Source: Cladochytrium replicatum
Taxonomy: Eukaryota > Chytridiomycota > Chytridiomycetes > Cladochytriales > Cladochytriaceae
Length of the DNA stretch: 64,000 nucleotides
NCBI GenBank assembly: GCA_025526935.1
Contig: JAHLKD010000064.1
Location: forward strand, 186,001-250,000
Direction: 5' to 3'
Shown here one piece after another: positions 9,928 to 21,843 of this stretch. A program made the translations under genes and the position numbers. Every line of letters starts with the position of its first letter. Position 1 is the stretch's first letter. Under the pieces are notes generated by a model. That model had not been told where the DNA came from. It did not search any database and saw only the letters and a program-made list of their open reading frames with translations.

Positions 9928-12125
9928 TCAGCGTGCCTCATGCTTCACAGCGTCCGATTTGGATTCAGATGCCGCCGGAGCTTTGTGTTCGCCTTCGTGT
10001 TTCGCCTCGGACGGTTTTTCAGCTGGCTTTTCCGCCGTGGGCTTATCTGACGGCTTTTCCACGGCCTTCTCTGAGGGCTTTTCGGCTGCTGTAGCTTTCT
10101 CGGAAGCCTTTTCAGCTGGTTTATCAGCGGGCTTTTCCGAATTCTTCTCTACAGGCTTCTCTGCAGGCTTCTCTACAGGCTTCTCTGCAGGCTTCTCTAC
10201 AGGCTTCTCTGCAGGCTTCTCCGCAGGCTTTTCAGGCTTATCGGCAGTTTTTTCGGCCGGCTTGTCCAAATGTTTCTCGACTGCTTTCTCGGCAGGCTTT
10301 TCCGAAGGCTTCTCGCCTGCTTTCTCTGCTTGTTTCTCTGCGGCGGGCTTCTCTGCTGGCTTGTCGGCCGATTTCTCCGCGAGCTTCTCCTTCTCCGCCA
10401 CCTTTTCTGTGGGCTGTTGCTTATCTGCAGGTTTCTCGGCAGATTTTTCGGCCTGTTTCTCCGCGGGTTTCTCCGCGGGTTTTTCAGCTACTTTCTCGGC
10501 AGATTTTTCTGCAGGAGCTGCAGCCTTCTCGGCGGGCTTCTCGGCTGGCTTCTCGGCTGGCTTCTCGGCTGGCTTATCGGCTGGCTTATCGGCTGGCTTC
10601 TCGGTGGACGGCTTTTCAGTAGCTGGAGCTGCAGCCTTGTCGTTTGCTTTCTCCGCAGGTTTCGCTTCCGTGCTCTTGGAAGCATCCTGTATTCGTTGAT
10701 TTGTTGCGATTCGAAACGGATTCGATTGTATATGAAGGATGAATGGATTGTCCAGTGAGTAAATATTGGTAATATCTCTCTCACCTGTGCCGCGCTAGCA
10801 GTCTTTGCTGCATCCTTTGTTTCCGCTTTTGCCTAAAGTTTTGTTAGACGCGAAAAGCACTGTGTCAATGTCGCTGCTGTTTACCTCCGTCGGAGCTGCT
10901 GTAGCAGCCTTTTCTTGCTTATCGGCAGGCTTCGAGTCGCCAGGTTTACTTTCGCTGTGTTTCTATTGGAAAGACGTAAACTCTTGCTTCCTTTCATGGC
11001 AGAGTCTCCTTCTCTCACCGTTTCCGCCTTTTCGGCAGGTTTGTCAGAAGCACCGGGAATGGAGATGTTGTGTTGCTGTTGAGCACGAGAGTATCAGCGA
11101 ATCAAAAGGTAACAACGTTACGCTGGCAAAATCTATCTTTTTACCTTCAGAAGTGCCTTCAATTGTGCAATCTCGCTGTTCTTGGCCTAACGGCGACGCG
11201 GAAAGAACAGGGCATGTGTTAAATAGCAGTTGATCAGAGGGAGACAGGGAAGAAGGAAGTGCAGGTCAATTCCTTGACTTACTTCGATATCTTTCTTGAG
11301 TTGTGCGATCTCCTTATCATTAGCGTTCTGCGAAAAAGAAAAGAATAACGCAAAAATAAAGCAGAACTTGAGATCCAAGACCATGCGTATGTTTGGTCTG
11401 ACGCTTACCACGGGATTCTTTGACGCAGCGGCACTTCCAGGTCTGGACATCCGCGCCGGGGCCGCACCCGCCTCTTTCGCCGGTGGTGCTGCACCGTTCG
11501 CCGGAGCCGCCGCGGCAGCCGGAGCGCTCGCCTTCTTCGACGCCGATGCAGGTCGAGACTTTTGCGCGGCGGTGGCGTCCTTCGCAGGAGCAGCAGCGCT
11601 TGCAGCGTTCCCGTCCTTCTTCTCGTGATTTCCCTCAACCTTCTTCTCTGCACCATGACCACCAGCAGCGTCAGCCTTCTTCTCCGCGCCGCTGCCGCCG
11701 TGGCTAGCATCAGCTTTCTTTTCTGCGGCATCAGCGGCTTTCTTGAGGTTCGTTCTCGACCCGGCTTTAGACCCGGCGATCCCGGAAACCGGCGCAGCAG
11801 CAGCAGTATTCTTGCCGTGGTGATCCGCGCTCTTGTCCGCGAGGTTAGTCTTCGAGCCCGCTTTTGACCCTGCGGGTTTGCCCGCCACGTTTGACTTTGA
11901 GCCCATTTTTGACCCAGCGGTTTTGGAGAGTCCGGTTTTGGGAGCTGAAGATGCGGTCGCGGAGGCTTTGGCGGATCCAGGACGGTTCGGTGCACCTCCC
12001 GAGGCGTCTTTGATAGAGTGGTCGGCGACAATGGGGCCGGTCGGTGCTTTCTTTGCGTCGTGTTGTTGCTGGCCGGTTGCGGCTGCTACAGCGCCGGCCA
12101 CTGCGTTCGTGACTCCCGCTGTCAT
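9928..12125 (-). CDS. Lys/Glu/Pro/Ala-repeat protein with short coiled-coil hinge
   Basis: Seven exons keep one frame of 581 residues: 12125-11409, 11327-11283, 11186-11145, 11075-11019, 10962-10885, 10832-10785 and 10686-9928. Exon 1 encodes a Ala/Lys/Ser/Gly-rich segment with [10 protein letters not shown] units. Exons 2 and 3 encode two matching heptad pieces ([12 protein letters not shown] and [12 protein letters not shown]). Exons 4 to 7 encode repeats of E-K-P-A, including a 24-nt DNA tandem repeat near 10145-10225. No signal peptide or membrane segment is visible. The composition suggests a disordered, charged linker or filament-binding protein, but no family is recognised. Confidence 0.75.
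10145..10225. repeat. 24-nt coding tandem repeat (E-K-P-A-E-K-P-V)
   Basis: About three near-identical 24-nt units, alternating ctacaggcttct and ctgcaggcttct on the plus strand, encode E-K-P-V-E-K-P-A on the minus strand. Looser E-K-P units continue for several hundred bases on both sides. Such arrays change length by slippage. Confidence 0.8.
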
Positions 12126-12578
12126 CGTCGAGCTTTCGGATGTTTAAGCTACGCATGTTGAATCAGTGAAGGCATGAAGAGCTGGTGGGATTCCCACCTG
12201 ATTACGATCTTTTTCTTGCTTTGACTTTTGTTGAGGATGCTTTTCCGCAAAATTGGGAAATGCTGTGCAAATTGTGTAGGGAGCGGTGAGATAGGGCAAA
12301 AAAACGGCGCTGGAACGATTGAATGTTTGTTTATTAAAGTAATTGCCAAAGCAGGCTGCTCTTCCGATCTGCAAACAACCTTTGATCCAAAACAGCACAT
12401 CATCTGCAGAAAATAGTTAAGATCTATTTTGTGTTATTTTAAACCTCAGTGATTGGCACTTGAAACGCACACGCGCTTGTAAAGTCGTTTTTGGAACTGG
12501 TATTTGTGTTTCTTTAGCATGTCATAGAAAAAGGTCATTATTATAATAAAGTTTTTTAGAAGCTGATCTCTGCCGTCT
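12126..12578. other. Intergenic stretch, no gene seen
   Basis: This separates the start of the repeat protein gene (12125) from the stop of the D-lactate dehydrogenase gene (12579). It is A/T-rich, with short open frames only. I see no domain-bearing frame on either strand. Confidence 0.5.
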
Positions 12579-14303
12579 TCACAGCTTCGACTTCTTGGGT
12601 ATCGGAGGTGACGTCGATGCACGCTCATCAATAAGCGTGAATACCTTTCCTGGGTTCAGAATGCTGTTGGGGTCCAAGGCTTTCTTGATCTGCCGCATCA
12701 CCCCGACGGTCTCTGGACCAAGTTCTTTGAGCAAAAGCTCCCGCTTTCCAGACCCTACGAGAATATTAAGAAGGTGTTATTGGTTGAATGAACATTCCAA
12801 ATTACCAATGCCATGCTCCCCGGTCGGAGTGCCGTCGTACTCGATAGCACGATAAGCCATTTTGTCTCGCAGAATCTCGCTCCTACGCATCTCGTCCTTA
12901 TTCGTTCTGTCCAGAACAACAAAGCAGCTGCAAGAAATAGCTATTGAGCTCCACTAACACCAAGAAATATTTGATTCACGCTAGACTCACTGGAAGTTGC
13001 CGTCGCCGGCGTGCGCAACGATGGGAGCAATAAGTTTGAGTTCGGTGATCAACTCCTTGGTATAGTGCAGAATATCGGAGAGTCTCGAGATGGGGACCGC
13101 CACGTCAGTGATCATGATTGTAACCTTATCCTTCGTGAGCTCTGGCCTAAGCAGCTTTGCCGCAAAAAGGGCTTTCTTCCTCACACTCCAGTATTTCTCC
13201 GCTTCCTCGAGGGAGTGTGCAGCCTCCTGATACCCCGAGCTCTTGTACTTTGCAGCAATGTCCGCGCACACTCGTGAGTGCTCAGAGAGCGTTTCAGGCC
13301 GAGTGCCTGCAAACTCGATGAGAACGGTCGTGAGCTCGGGGAGCTTCCACGGTGACGTAAAGTTGGTGGATGTGATGCAAACGTCATCCATGAGCTCGAT
13401 GCGGTGGAGGGATTCTGGACCAGATCTAACGAGCTCATGAACAAAATCGGTGGCCAGCTCGAGGGTCGGGAATTGGACGAGTGAGACGGTGGTTTTTGGT
13501 GGGAGGCGTCGGAGGCGGAGTGTAGCAGAGGAGATGAGACCCAGGGTACCTTCAGACCCGATGAAGAGACGGGTGAGATCGTAACCAGAGGAGGACTTTG
13601 TCACTCGTCCGCGGGTGGTGATCACTCTGCCGTCGCTTAGCACAACTCGAAGTCCAAGGACATTGTCTAGTTATCCAAAAAAAAAAAACGTAGGTTATCG
13701 AAAAGCCTCGGAAGTATATATGTTAAGTGTATATATGATAAGTACCTTTCATTGTTCCGTAACGCCATGCAAGAGTACCAGAGCAGTTGGTAGCACACAT
13801 GCCGCCCACACATGCAGCGGCTCCGGGATCAGGCGGGAAGAACAAATTTGAGTCAGCAAGCTGCCTGTTCAAGTCCATCCAGCCGACACCGGGGCCAGCG
13901 GTGACCGCGAGGTCCTTTTCATGCAGAGTAACCGAATCCATTGCAGAGACATCGATGACGACCGAGTCCTGGTTCGGGAGAGGAATGACATGGCCCTCGA
14001 GAGAAGAGCCGGCAGCGAAAGGGATTACGGAGATCTTGTGATTGTTGCAGATCTTGAGAGCCTGGAAGTGCAAATTGTGTGAGCAATGCAGAAGAACCGA
14101 GAGGTAGTGAGAGAGGGAAAGAGAAGAAGGACACTCACCTTGATGAGATCCAGCTCCTCCTTTGCATAGACCACAGCGACGGGGAATTCTGGGTGGTGGT
14201 ACGAGTTGTCCTTGGAGTAAGGGCGCAGGTCGCCTCTATCTGTGGAGATCTTGTCCTTGCCGAGGGCCGCCAGTAGGTCCTTGATAGCTTTATCTTTGTT
14301 CAT
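12579..14303 (-). CDS. FAD-linked D-lactate dehydrogenase (cytochrome type)
   Basis: Exons 14303-14139, 14061-13746, 13666-12991, 12927-12806 and 12754-12579 give 484 residues. The FAD_binding_4 (PCMH) domain spans about residues 55-230, with P-F-A-A-G-S-S-L-E-G-H and C-V-G-G-M-C-A-T-N. The C-terminal FAD-oxidase domain contains H-A-G-D-G-N-F-H and ends with G-E-H-G-I-G, the flavin-site motif of the D-lactate/glycolate oxidase family, then L-D-P-N-S-I-L-N-P-G-K. It should oxidise D-lactate to pyruvate and pass electrons to cytochrome c or quinone. The N-terminus starts directly at the FAD domain, without the presequence and membrane segment of yeast Dld1. An upstream exon may have been missed. 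Confidence 0.9.
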
Positions 14304-14574
14304 CAACACTGAGAAATCCGAGGTAGCGATTGGATTAGCGTTTGTTGAAGAGGACGCGCAGCTATAAATAGAAGGAGCGAGTATTCAGATCACGGTGAGT
14401 CACGGAGCGGTGAGTCAGGATATCATTTAATATTGCAATGTCTTGGAACTACCAAACATAAGAGAGCTGCAATCGTTGGAGATGCACGATAAATACTATA
14501 ACAAACATGTCAATCAAATTAAGTTGAATACTGACAGTAAATTGATAAACTTAATTAATTTGAACAATATCTTT
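14304..14574. other. Promoter side of the D-lactate dehydrogenase gene
   Basis: This short A/T-rich stretch separates the dehydrogenase start from the 3' end of a LINE copy. A TATAAATA-like motif lies near 14361-14368, read on the plus strand. No coding frame is visible. Confidence 0.4.
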
Positions 14575-15099
14575 ATTTATTTATCGTGCACATACAATGC
14601 ATAACAATAAACAACACCCAAAGTGCCTTACAAGATGGTCATGGACCAGCACATAGGGAAGCGCGCGCAGCATAAGCGAAAAAGCAAACAACGAAAAACA
14701 GAGGAAGTAAACTCAAACGTGTGGCTACCCGTCAGATACTGCAAAGGTGCCAACACTGCTTGCGGGGTGATAAAACAAACATCCAAGACGATACTGCAGA
14801 AGCCTCAACATTGACGAAAAATGGAAGCATGGAGGAGCAATTGCTAGCGCATGAGGGTGGGCAGATGCAAGGGGAGCAAAGCTAGCAGCTATAGAACCAT
14901 AGGCAGATGAGGCTACTTGGTGAAAGTGATTTGCGATAACATCAGAAGGTTTGGGAACTACAACATTTGCAGCCGGGAAGAGGAAGTGATTGTTGAAAGG
15001 GACAGGAGAACAACGAAAGTGCTTTCCCTGGTGAAGAAAGAATGACAACATAGAGTGAACCATATCAGGGGCATCATCATCCAACCAACGTTGAAACAT

Positions 15100-16400
15100 C
15101 TGAAACTGCAGATATTGAAGCCGAAACTGAAGGTCAGGAAACTTAAAAAACAGCAAAACCCCAGCAATTGAAGTGGTAAATGAAAGGCGAAGAAATCGAC
15201 ATAAACTTTGGTGAATAAAAGTCCGAACTGGTTTGCAAACAGCAACAGAGGGAAGAATAAAATATAAACCAAATTCAAGCGTAGGTCAAATAAAAGACCA
15301 AAACAAATGACGAACCAAAACCAGAGAATGAGAACCAAACATCCTTGAAAAAGAAAGCAAAGCAAAAGAAGCTGCACGCGCTTTGGCAAGTCGATGGGAA
15401 ATAGTCAGTGAAACATCAAATCCAGTATCTCCAAAAAAGCAACCCGGATAACGAAATGAAGGCTTGACAGGCCGAGTTTGACCATGGAGAAGCAAAGGCG
15501 AATTAGCAGGAATGGGAATTCTTGTGAGAATCACAGACTTCAAAGGAGCAAACGAAAAACTACGAGCTTGGGCAAACTGTTCACAGAGAGAAGAACCTGC
15601 ATAGCATCCAAAGTAAGTGCAAACAAGGCCAAATCATCTGCAAATAAAAAAGAATTATATCGTGGTTTGGCAGTATGAAAGAGTGTTATAAACTTATAGG
15701 TGGGGCAAATGGTCGGAGGAGCCCAGGTAGAGGATCAAGAAAAGTGATATAGAGAAGTGGACTGAGAACAGAACCTTGAAACAAACCTCTAAACAAATCA
15801 AAAGCGTCTGAAAAACAATTTGCAACAACCACTCTGGAAGAACAAAATCAAACAGAGACTTCAATACAAAAACAAATGGCAATGGTACTCCCCTAGAAAG
15901 AAGCTCAGCCCAAAGAATTGCACGATTTGTTGTGTCATAAGCTGCTTGAATATCTAAAAACCCAGCAACCAAAGGAACCTTGGCATTAGACCCACGGGAG
16001 ATACATGCCTGAAGACCAAAAACACATTCCATTCCCGAGCGGTGTGACTGAAATGCCGCTTGGGCAGCATCAAGTGGGCGTTGAGACGTGATAGCAAAAT
16101 AAAGATGTCGCAACAAAGCTCACTCAAAAATCTTTCAGGCAACACACGAAAGAGTAATGGGGCGAAATTAGTAATGTCACCAAGCGTACCACGTTGCTTC
16201 CAAACTTGGTGTAAAAGCCAAGATTCCATGAAGTGGGTGTAAGACTACTGCGAAAAATGGACTGAGAAAGCTGCAAGAACAATGGAGCAAGAATAGCTGA
16301 AATTGGTCGATAAAGTTCTGCAGGCAGACGATCATGACCCCGGGCAGACTCCAAAGGGCAGTCCCTAATAGCTAGAACAAAAGCTTCAACATCCAATGGC
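15100..16400 (-). pseudogene. LINE reverse transcriptase, broken
   Basis: In order on the minus strand: G-H-D-R-L-P-A-E-L-Y near 16340, then F-L-D-I-Q-A-A-Y-D-T near 15935 (RT motif A region), then Y-N-S-F-L-F-A-D-D-L-A-L-F near 15655-15620 (motif C, with the two catalytic Asp), then F-R-Y-P-G-C-F-F-G-D-T-G-F-D near 15450-15405. These match LINE-type RTs. The pieces lie in different frames with stops between them. Confidence 0.85.
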
Positions 16401-17099
16401 AGCTAAAAATCACACAGAACAATAGAAGGTGAAACCGGGTCAGCAGCCTGAGCATTGTAGACACTAGCAAAATGATCAGCATATTTGGCTAAAGACTGAT
16501 GATCGAAATCTAAACCATTAGCTGAAGTACGAAAGTTAGCACAGTGCCGAGCATGGGACACATGTTTCAGAAGAGAAGGCACTGATGAAGAACTAGGGTC
16601 ATCAAAAAAAATTTTGCTTTTGTCTTACGCCTGTGTGATCTCAGAGCTGATTTGAATGCTTTGTGACTATCACGTTGGCGAGTTCTTAGAAAAGGAAGAA
16701 GAGGGTCAGAAGAATTGTGGTGCAAGAGGGAATAATAGTCACGGAATGCTGAACGAGCCTTACTACCCAACAAAGCAATGCAGGGGGCAGAGGAGTGGTC
16801 GCTGGTGCTCTACGACGAGGTATTGGGGGTCCCAATGTCAGAACTGCTGCTGCCTCAACAAAATCAACTATAATTTGAAATGCGGAATCAATTGCTCCCT
16901 GGGCCACTGCACGAGAAAGAGAAGTCCCCACAGGGACCTGAAGTGGTTCCAATGCTGCTGTTAGCGCCTCTGATGTTGGAGGAAGCAGAATCTTAGCAGT
17001 TTCTCTGTACGACTTACGAATAACTTCATCCTTTAACAATTGGAGATCCAAGAAGGTAGAGGAGGAGGCACAGTGGCCTGAGCATCTGGGCCAGCTAAA

Positions 17100-17880
17100 G
17101 AAAATGAACAAGTCACTGCAAAGTGGTCTGAAGGATGGGGAGCCATAGACTGGGTTGATCATGCACTAAATAAGAGGAAGCTGTCACATTAGTAGGAGCA
17201 AAAAACAAATCAATAATTGAACTCCCTAAGTGGGAATGAAAAGTTGGGCGACGAGCTGAAGAAGAAGCTGGGACAACCAATGAAAGTGAGTGGGCTGTAA
17301 AAAAAGGAAGAAGTGCTCTGGCACGGGCATTAGTAACACGATCACCAGTGCTCTGAGTTCTAAAATTGAAGTCACCCATCAAAACTACTGGTGTATCCGA
17401 ATTCAAAACAAATTGAGGAAAATCAGATAAAGCACCCAAACAGTCTTATGCAGTCCAACGTGGGGAAAATAAAATCCACCAATCACGACCTGACAAAACC
17501 TAAACCACAAACCAAACCCAGAAGGAACTGATGCAATCAACCTAATTGATAAGTACTGCAACGATGCGGGTTAATAAGAAGAGCAACACCAGATGTCAAA
17601 GGAGCATATGGTGGAGGATGAGAATCAAACAAAAAATACTCTAAAGAAACACTGTCTAAAGTTAACTGATGAGTTTCTGTTAAAACTAAAAAATCAAAGC
17701 TGATGAGTAACAAGCCAAGCAAGTAAATCTGAAAAATCCAGGGGCAAACCTCTACAGTTGACGGTTCCAGCAAGAAAAGTCCAAGAACGGGCTAAAGAAA
17801 CAGTAGCTTCAATGCCTGCAGCAGGGAGATCAGAACGAAGATAATGAAAAACTGCAGGATCATGAGTAATTCGCAAGAGG
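17100..17880 (-). pseudogene. LINE APE-type endonuclease, broken
   Basis: The minus strand carries F-D-F-L-V-L-T-E-T-H (near 17690), the first catalytic block of the exonuclease-endonuclease-phosphatase fold. Then come P-V-V-L-M-G-D-F-N-F (near 17385) and S-S-I-I-D-L-F-F-A (near 17220), the later D-x-N and S-x-x-D-x-x-x-x blocks. These domains nick the target to prime reverse transcription. Frames are interrupted between blocks. Confidence 0.8.
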
Positions 17881-19577
17881 TGAGCAAATCTTTTGTGAAC
17901 AGCCTTTGCTACAACAACTTGATGTTGCTCAAGTGATTGAACAGACCCCGAACGAAGCTGCCCAGGGTCAAAAGATCAACAGGCACTTCATCACCTGGAA
18001 AAATGTCTTTGCAGAGCTTGTCAGCACAGTCAGAAGTACAAATAAACTCAGCAGTGTTACGCCCAATAAAACTAATATGGCGAATGTCACGCAAAAATTG
18101 AGGGTTTCCAGAAATTCGATTAATCAGAGACCGGAGCTGATTAAGTGGCTGACTACTAATTTCCTTAAACCTCACAGTAGCAAAACCAGCAGCACAATCA
18201 CGAACAGGCTGAGGAGGATTGATCAAAATTGGTGACTCATCTGGGTAATCAATCACCAATCTGGGCGGCCGTAGTGATCTGCGAGATAAGGGGTCCACTC
18301 CGTGAGCGATAAAGGGCAGGTTGAGCATCAGCATCGGCAGCTTCAATACGAACAATAGCATTTGATGCACGAAAGGCATATTTTGCATTGCTGAAAGGCC
18401 CAGGATTGCGAGTAGCAGGGGCAGGCAGTGGTCAACTAGCACTTGCAACTTGAGGAAGGCATGGCAGAGCCAGCAGCAGGAGGGCTGCTGATGGTTTCAA
18501 CCCACGGAACAACAGCAGTAGTCAATGCAGCAAATGTAGAATTTCGTCGTAGGCAGGTAAGATCAGATAAGAGGTACTTGTTCGATATATTGGAAGCTTA
18601 AGACTCACACCTTTTTATAGGTTCTCCCATTCCCAACAAAGCCTCCCTTAATTTGTCCTTGCCACGTCAGCAGCGGCGCTCTCCTTCCTCCTTTGGTAAG
18701 TCCCCTTCAAGTTTGCTGGTGATCCGGAATTTTCTGGAACGCTGGCTTTTGAAGTTTTCGTCGCAAGAACATGAAGCCGAAATAGAAACAGGAATGAAAA
18801 TTTTGGATAACAATAAAGCTAGCGTCGTGGGTTAAACCACAAGCCATTTAACATCATGTCGCAAGTTCGATTCCGAGGATCAACAATAATCCTGTTGTTA
18901 TCTCAGCTGCTCTTTTTCTTTTGAAGAAAGTAAAAACAAAGAAGGAAAACTTTTATGAACGAAACAACACTCAACAGCAAAGAAGGCAGCCTCGGTTTCT
19001 GGTTCCAACACTGTGAGAAATTGCATTGCACGAGTGAAAGCAGACATCACTAATGGATGAGATCCAGAAGTTTGAGCAGGGGCCAGCACATGCAGAGCAT
19101 CCAAGAATCTGTCACAAGGAGTGGGCAAGGGAGAAGTAGCATGATCAGCTGCAGAGGCATTTGTCTCGACCCTGGCACGAGAGGCAGGTCTTCGAGTCGG
19201 GGGTGATTTTGACGCTCGACATTTCCCTTTGGGGTCAGCATCAGCAGCAGTAAGTGGCATTTCGACAATATCATTCATGTGAACATCAACGACACTTGCC
19301 AGGGATCTTCCTCAAATTCGAGGTGGTAGTGAAGCAGATGACACTTGGTCACGTGATCAGCAGTCACGGGATTTGCGAGGAGAATTCACTTCCCACAGAA
19401 AATTTTCTCCATCAAAGTTGCCGGGCTGAGAGTCAGGAATAATTTCCTGAGGGGCGCAAGGGTGGGACGCAGAGGGAGCACGGGAGTGAGCACGGCCAGA
19501 AACAATGGAAATTTTGGAGGGGGTGCAGCAGGCGGCGCGGCATGCGGCTGCGCAGGCGGAGCGCTGGGAGGCAGCAT

Positions 19578-19583
<6 letters not shown>

Positions 19584-19614
<31 letters not shown>
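19584..19614. repeat. (GA)n microsatellite
   Basis: About fifteen GA units in a row, at the presumed 5' border of the long LINE copy. Confidence 0.95.
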
Positions 19615-19615
<1 letters not shown>

Positions 19616-19634
19616 AGACAAATATTTTATATTT

Positions 19635-20870
19635 TTAACAATATTATTATTTATTTTGCACATACAATGCACAACAATAAACAACACCCAAATTGCCTTA
19701 CAAGATGGTCGTGGACCAGCACATAGGGAAGCGCGCAAGTCGGAGGGCAAAGCGAAATAGAAATCAGAGATCTTGAAACTCATTCCTGTGACTACCCGTC
19801 AGGCTCTGCTCAGGTGTCAAATACAGGTGAGGGATAAAGAAAAGAAAGAACACTCAAAAATGCGAAGAATATAACAGCAAAGAGCAAATCACTGGGTCAA
19901 ACGAAGGTCAGAAGCCGAAATCATCGAGGGGGCATACAATCGAGCGAGATGCAACAGCATAGAATGATGAGACGGATCAACAAGATTGCAGTAGAACAAT
20001 GCAACAGCTGGCTCAGACGTAGTTGCAATTGCCTTGGGACTTCGATGGAGCATAGAGTCATAGCGTTGCAGAGAGTCGGAACTGTCAGTAGACGAAGGGG
20101 GGGACACATCCAAATCAGTGATTTCTCGACCAGGTAAGTGTTTGCGGATCAGATCAGCAGCATAAGAACGACAAAGAAATTCAACAGAATCAGAGCCGAG
20201 AAATGAGATGTAGCGGATTCCATGATAAGCGGTATATGGAAGATCTTTGCGAAGCAACACACGAAGGTACATATTGGGCGACGAGCAAAACCAGAAAATT
20301 GGAGAGTAGTGAAGGATTTGGCACATTCTTTGACAAATTTGAAGCTTCTATGCGAGGTCGGCAGGTCGTCCAAGAGGAAGTGCGCACAAGTAAGCTCATT
20401 CATGGAATCATTGGCAGCAGGTGATGAGGCTGGAGATGGGCTGAGCAGGTGGCTGAACTGTCAAGAGTGGTGGTGAGAGTGTGGGTGGCACCAGGGGCAG
20501 TGCTGGTGGCAGTGTTGATGGCACCAAGAGAAGTGGCAGCGGCGTGTAAATGTGGAGAAGCTGGGAGAGTTGGAAGCAGATCAGGGTTGAGGGTAGCAGG
20601 GGAGAGAGCAGAAAGGGAGCGCAATAGAAGTGCAGAGCACTTTAGGAAGGTCAGGGAACTTGCAAAGTCAGAAGGCAGAGCAGAGGCAAGTGGGAGAGAT
20701 AATGGAAGAGCAGAGAAGTAGCCCCTGCTAGTCAGCAGACTGCTCAGAAGAGAAGCAGGTGAGAGGGTCAATGGAGAGCTAAGGGAGAGAGGAGCAGAGG
20801 TGAAAAGAAGGGCAGCAGGGGTACAAGGCTCACAGTTGCGATGGATAACCGGAGTGAGGTACTAATAATC
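19635..20870 (-). mobile_element. Short LINE derivative: ORF1 part plus 3' end, no RT
   Basis: The low-coordinate end (19650-19845) matches the 3' end of the long copy at 14588-14775, including the shared string ttacaagatggtc near 19696 and 14630. Read on the minus strand, 20326-19889 encodes I-R-Y-I-S-F-L-G-S-D-S-V-E-F-L-C, the counterpart of I-R-H-I-S-F-I-G-R-N-T-A-E-F-I-C in the long copy (18100-18030). No endonuclease or RT sequence lies between the ORF1-like part and the 3' end. This is either an internal deletion or a non-autonomous, half-LINE type of element. Confidence 0.65.
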
Positions 20871-20914
20871 ATCCCGAAGGCTAAAACCAAAAAGTGTCTT
20901 TTTTTATTTTTTTT

Positions 20915-21310
20915 GAATGTTATAACATGTATTGACAATGCTTTTTTTAATCAGTACATGTCACCCATGTGTACTTCAACCAAGATTTGGAATCTTCAGT
21001 ACTTGGGGAGCCATGCCAGCCGTAGGAAAGAGGAGCGAAGGCAAGGGCAAATCGAAGGAGGTGTGGCGCGGTACTTGCATGTGACACGATATTGCGAGAG
21101 ATATAATTTGTAGGAAATTCGAATCCAGTCCCCTATAGGATTCGAACCGCGTGTTTTTTAGTTTTTTTGAACTTCATAATATATATTTATTGTCTAACCA
21201 ATACATATCACCCGCTGGTGCAAAATCCAAATACAAGTGTAAAAATAGACGTAAATTGGCAGCACATGGGGAGCCGTGCGAGCCGTAGGAAAGGTAAAAT
21301 GTTTCAAAAC
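20915..21310 (-). repeat. Two tandem LINE 3'-end fragments
   Basis: 20915-21050 and 21160-21295 are similar to each other. Both run from a T-rich stretch through a-tattgtct/acaatg and a-catgtcaccc-like words to ggggagcc-tg-cagccgtaggaaag. The second also resembles the gcacatagggaagcgcg word of the two LINE copies. They look like short, 5'-truncated 3' ends of a related subfamily inserted one after the other. Confidence 0.55.
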
Positions 21311-21537
21311 ACTAAGGCATATCCGAATCAACAAAAGCAGACAAGATAGAATCAGGAGCTGGAGACAAAACTAGGTCATAACCAAGACAGTTTGACCAAA
21401 TGCAGTTAAGTGCACGAAGAGCAAGAACCCACTGGGAAAAAGCAGGGGAAGGATAAAAAGTCCGTGGTGAAGACATATCCATTGCAATGTAAAGAGGCAG
21501 GCGGGAATACTAAGGCAAAGTCAAATCAAAAGTCCAA

Positions 21538-21610
21538 GCTTCCTTAGCGCAGTCGGTAGCGCGTAGGTCTCATAATCCTGAGGTCGCCAGTTCGATCCTG
21601 GCAGGGAGCA
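21538..21610 (+). tRNA. tRNA-Met (CAT anticodon)
   Basis: A 73-nt cloverleaf. The acceptor strand GCTTCCT pairs with AGGGAGC, with discriminator A at 21610. The A box is tagcgcagtcgg and the B box gttcgatcc, and the anticodon loop holds CAT (ctCATaa). There is no intron. The lack of an initiator-type A1:U72 pair suggests elongator tRNA-Met. It lies directly next to the LINE cluster. Confidence 0.92.
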
Positions 21611-21843
21611 TACCGATTAGTGGTCTAAAGCGATAGTACGGAAAGAACATAGAGTCAATTTTGATAGTAGAGATAGGACATATAAAAATCGATTCACTCT
21701 TAGGATGTTCCATCAATCTAACATCTCTCACTTCCAACCTTCTTACTCCTTCCACACATCATCTCATACTTTACTTGATTCCTTCTGGTTTTCTGTCCTT
21801 CATTATTTATTTCCATTTACTCAGCCATTATCCCCCAAATCCC

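Larger units (their letters stand above)
14575..19620 (-). mobile_element. Non-LTR retrotransposon (LINE), long degenerate copy
   Basis: Read on the minus strand, this copy holds the parts of a LINE in order. An ORF1-like segment lies at about 19280-17900, an APE-type endonuclease at about 17880-17100, and a reverse transcriptase at about 16400-15100. A 3' UTR follows and ends near 14575 in a TAAATAAATAAA tail. Stops and frame changes break every reading frame. The 3' end matches another copy at 19640, so this is a dispersed family. The 5' border is uncertain and lies at or before the GA microsatellite at 19584-19614. Confidence 0.8.

Noticed and set aside
9959-10699. 246-residue plus-strand frame, Phe/Ser/Ala/Gly-rich
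   Set aside because: It is the mirror of the E-K-P repeats on the minus strand; the composition follows from the repeat.
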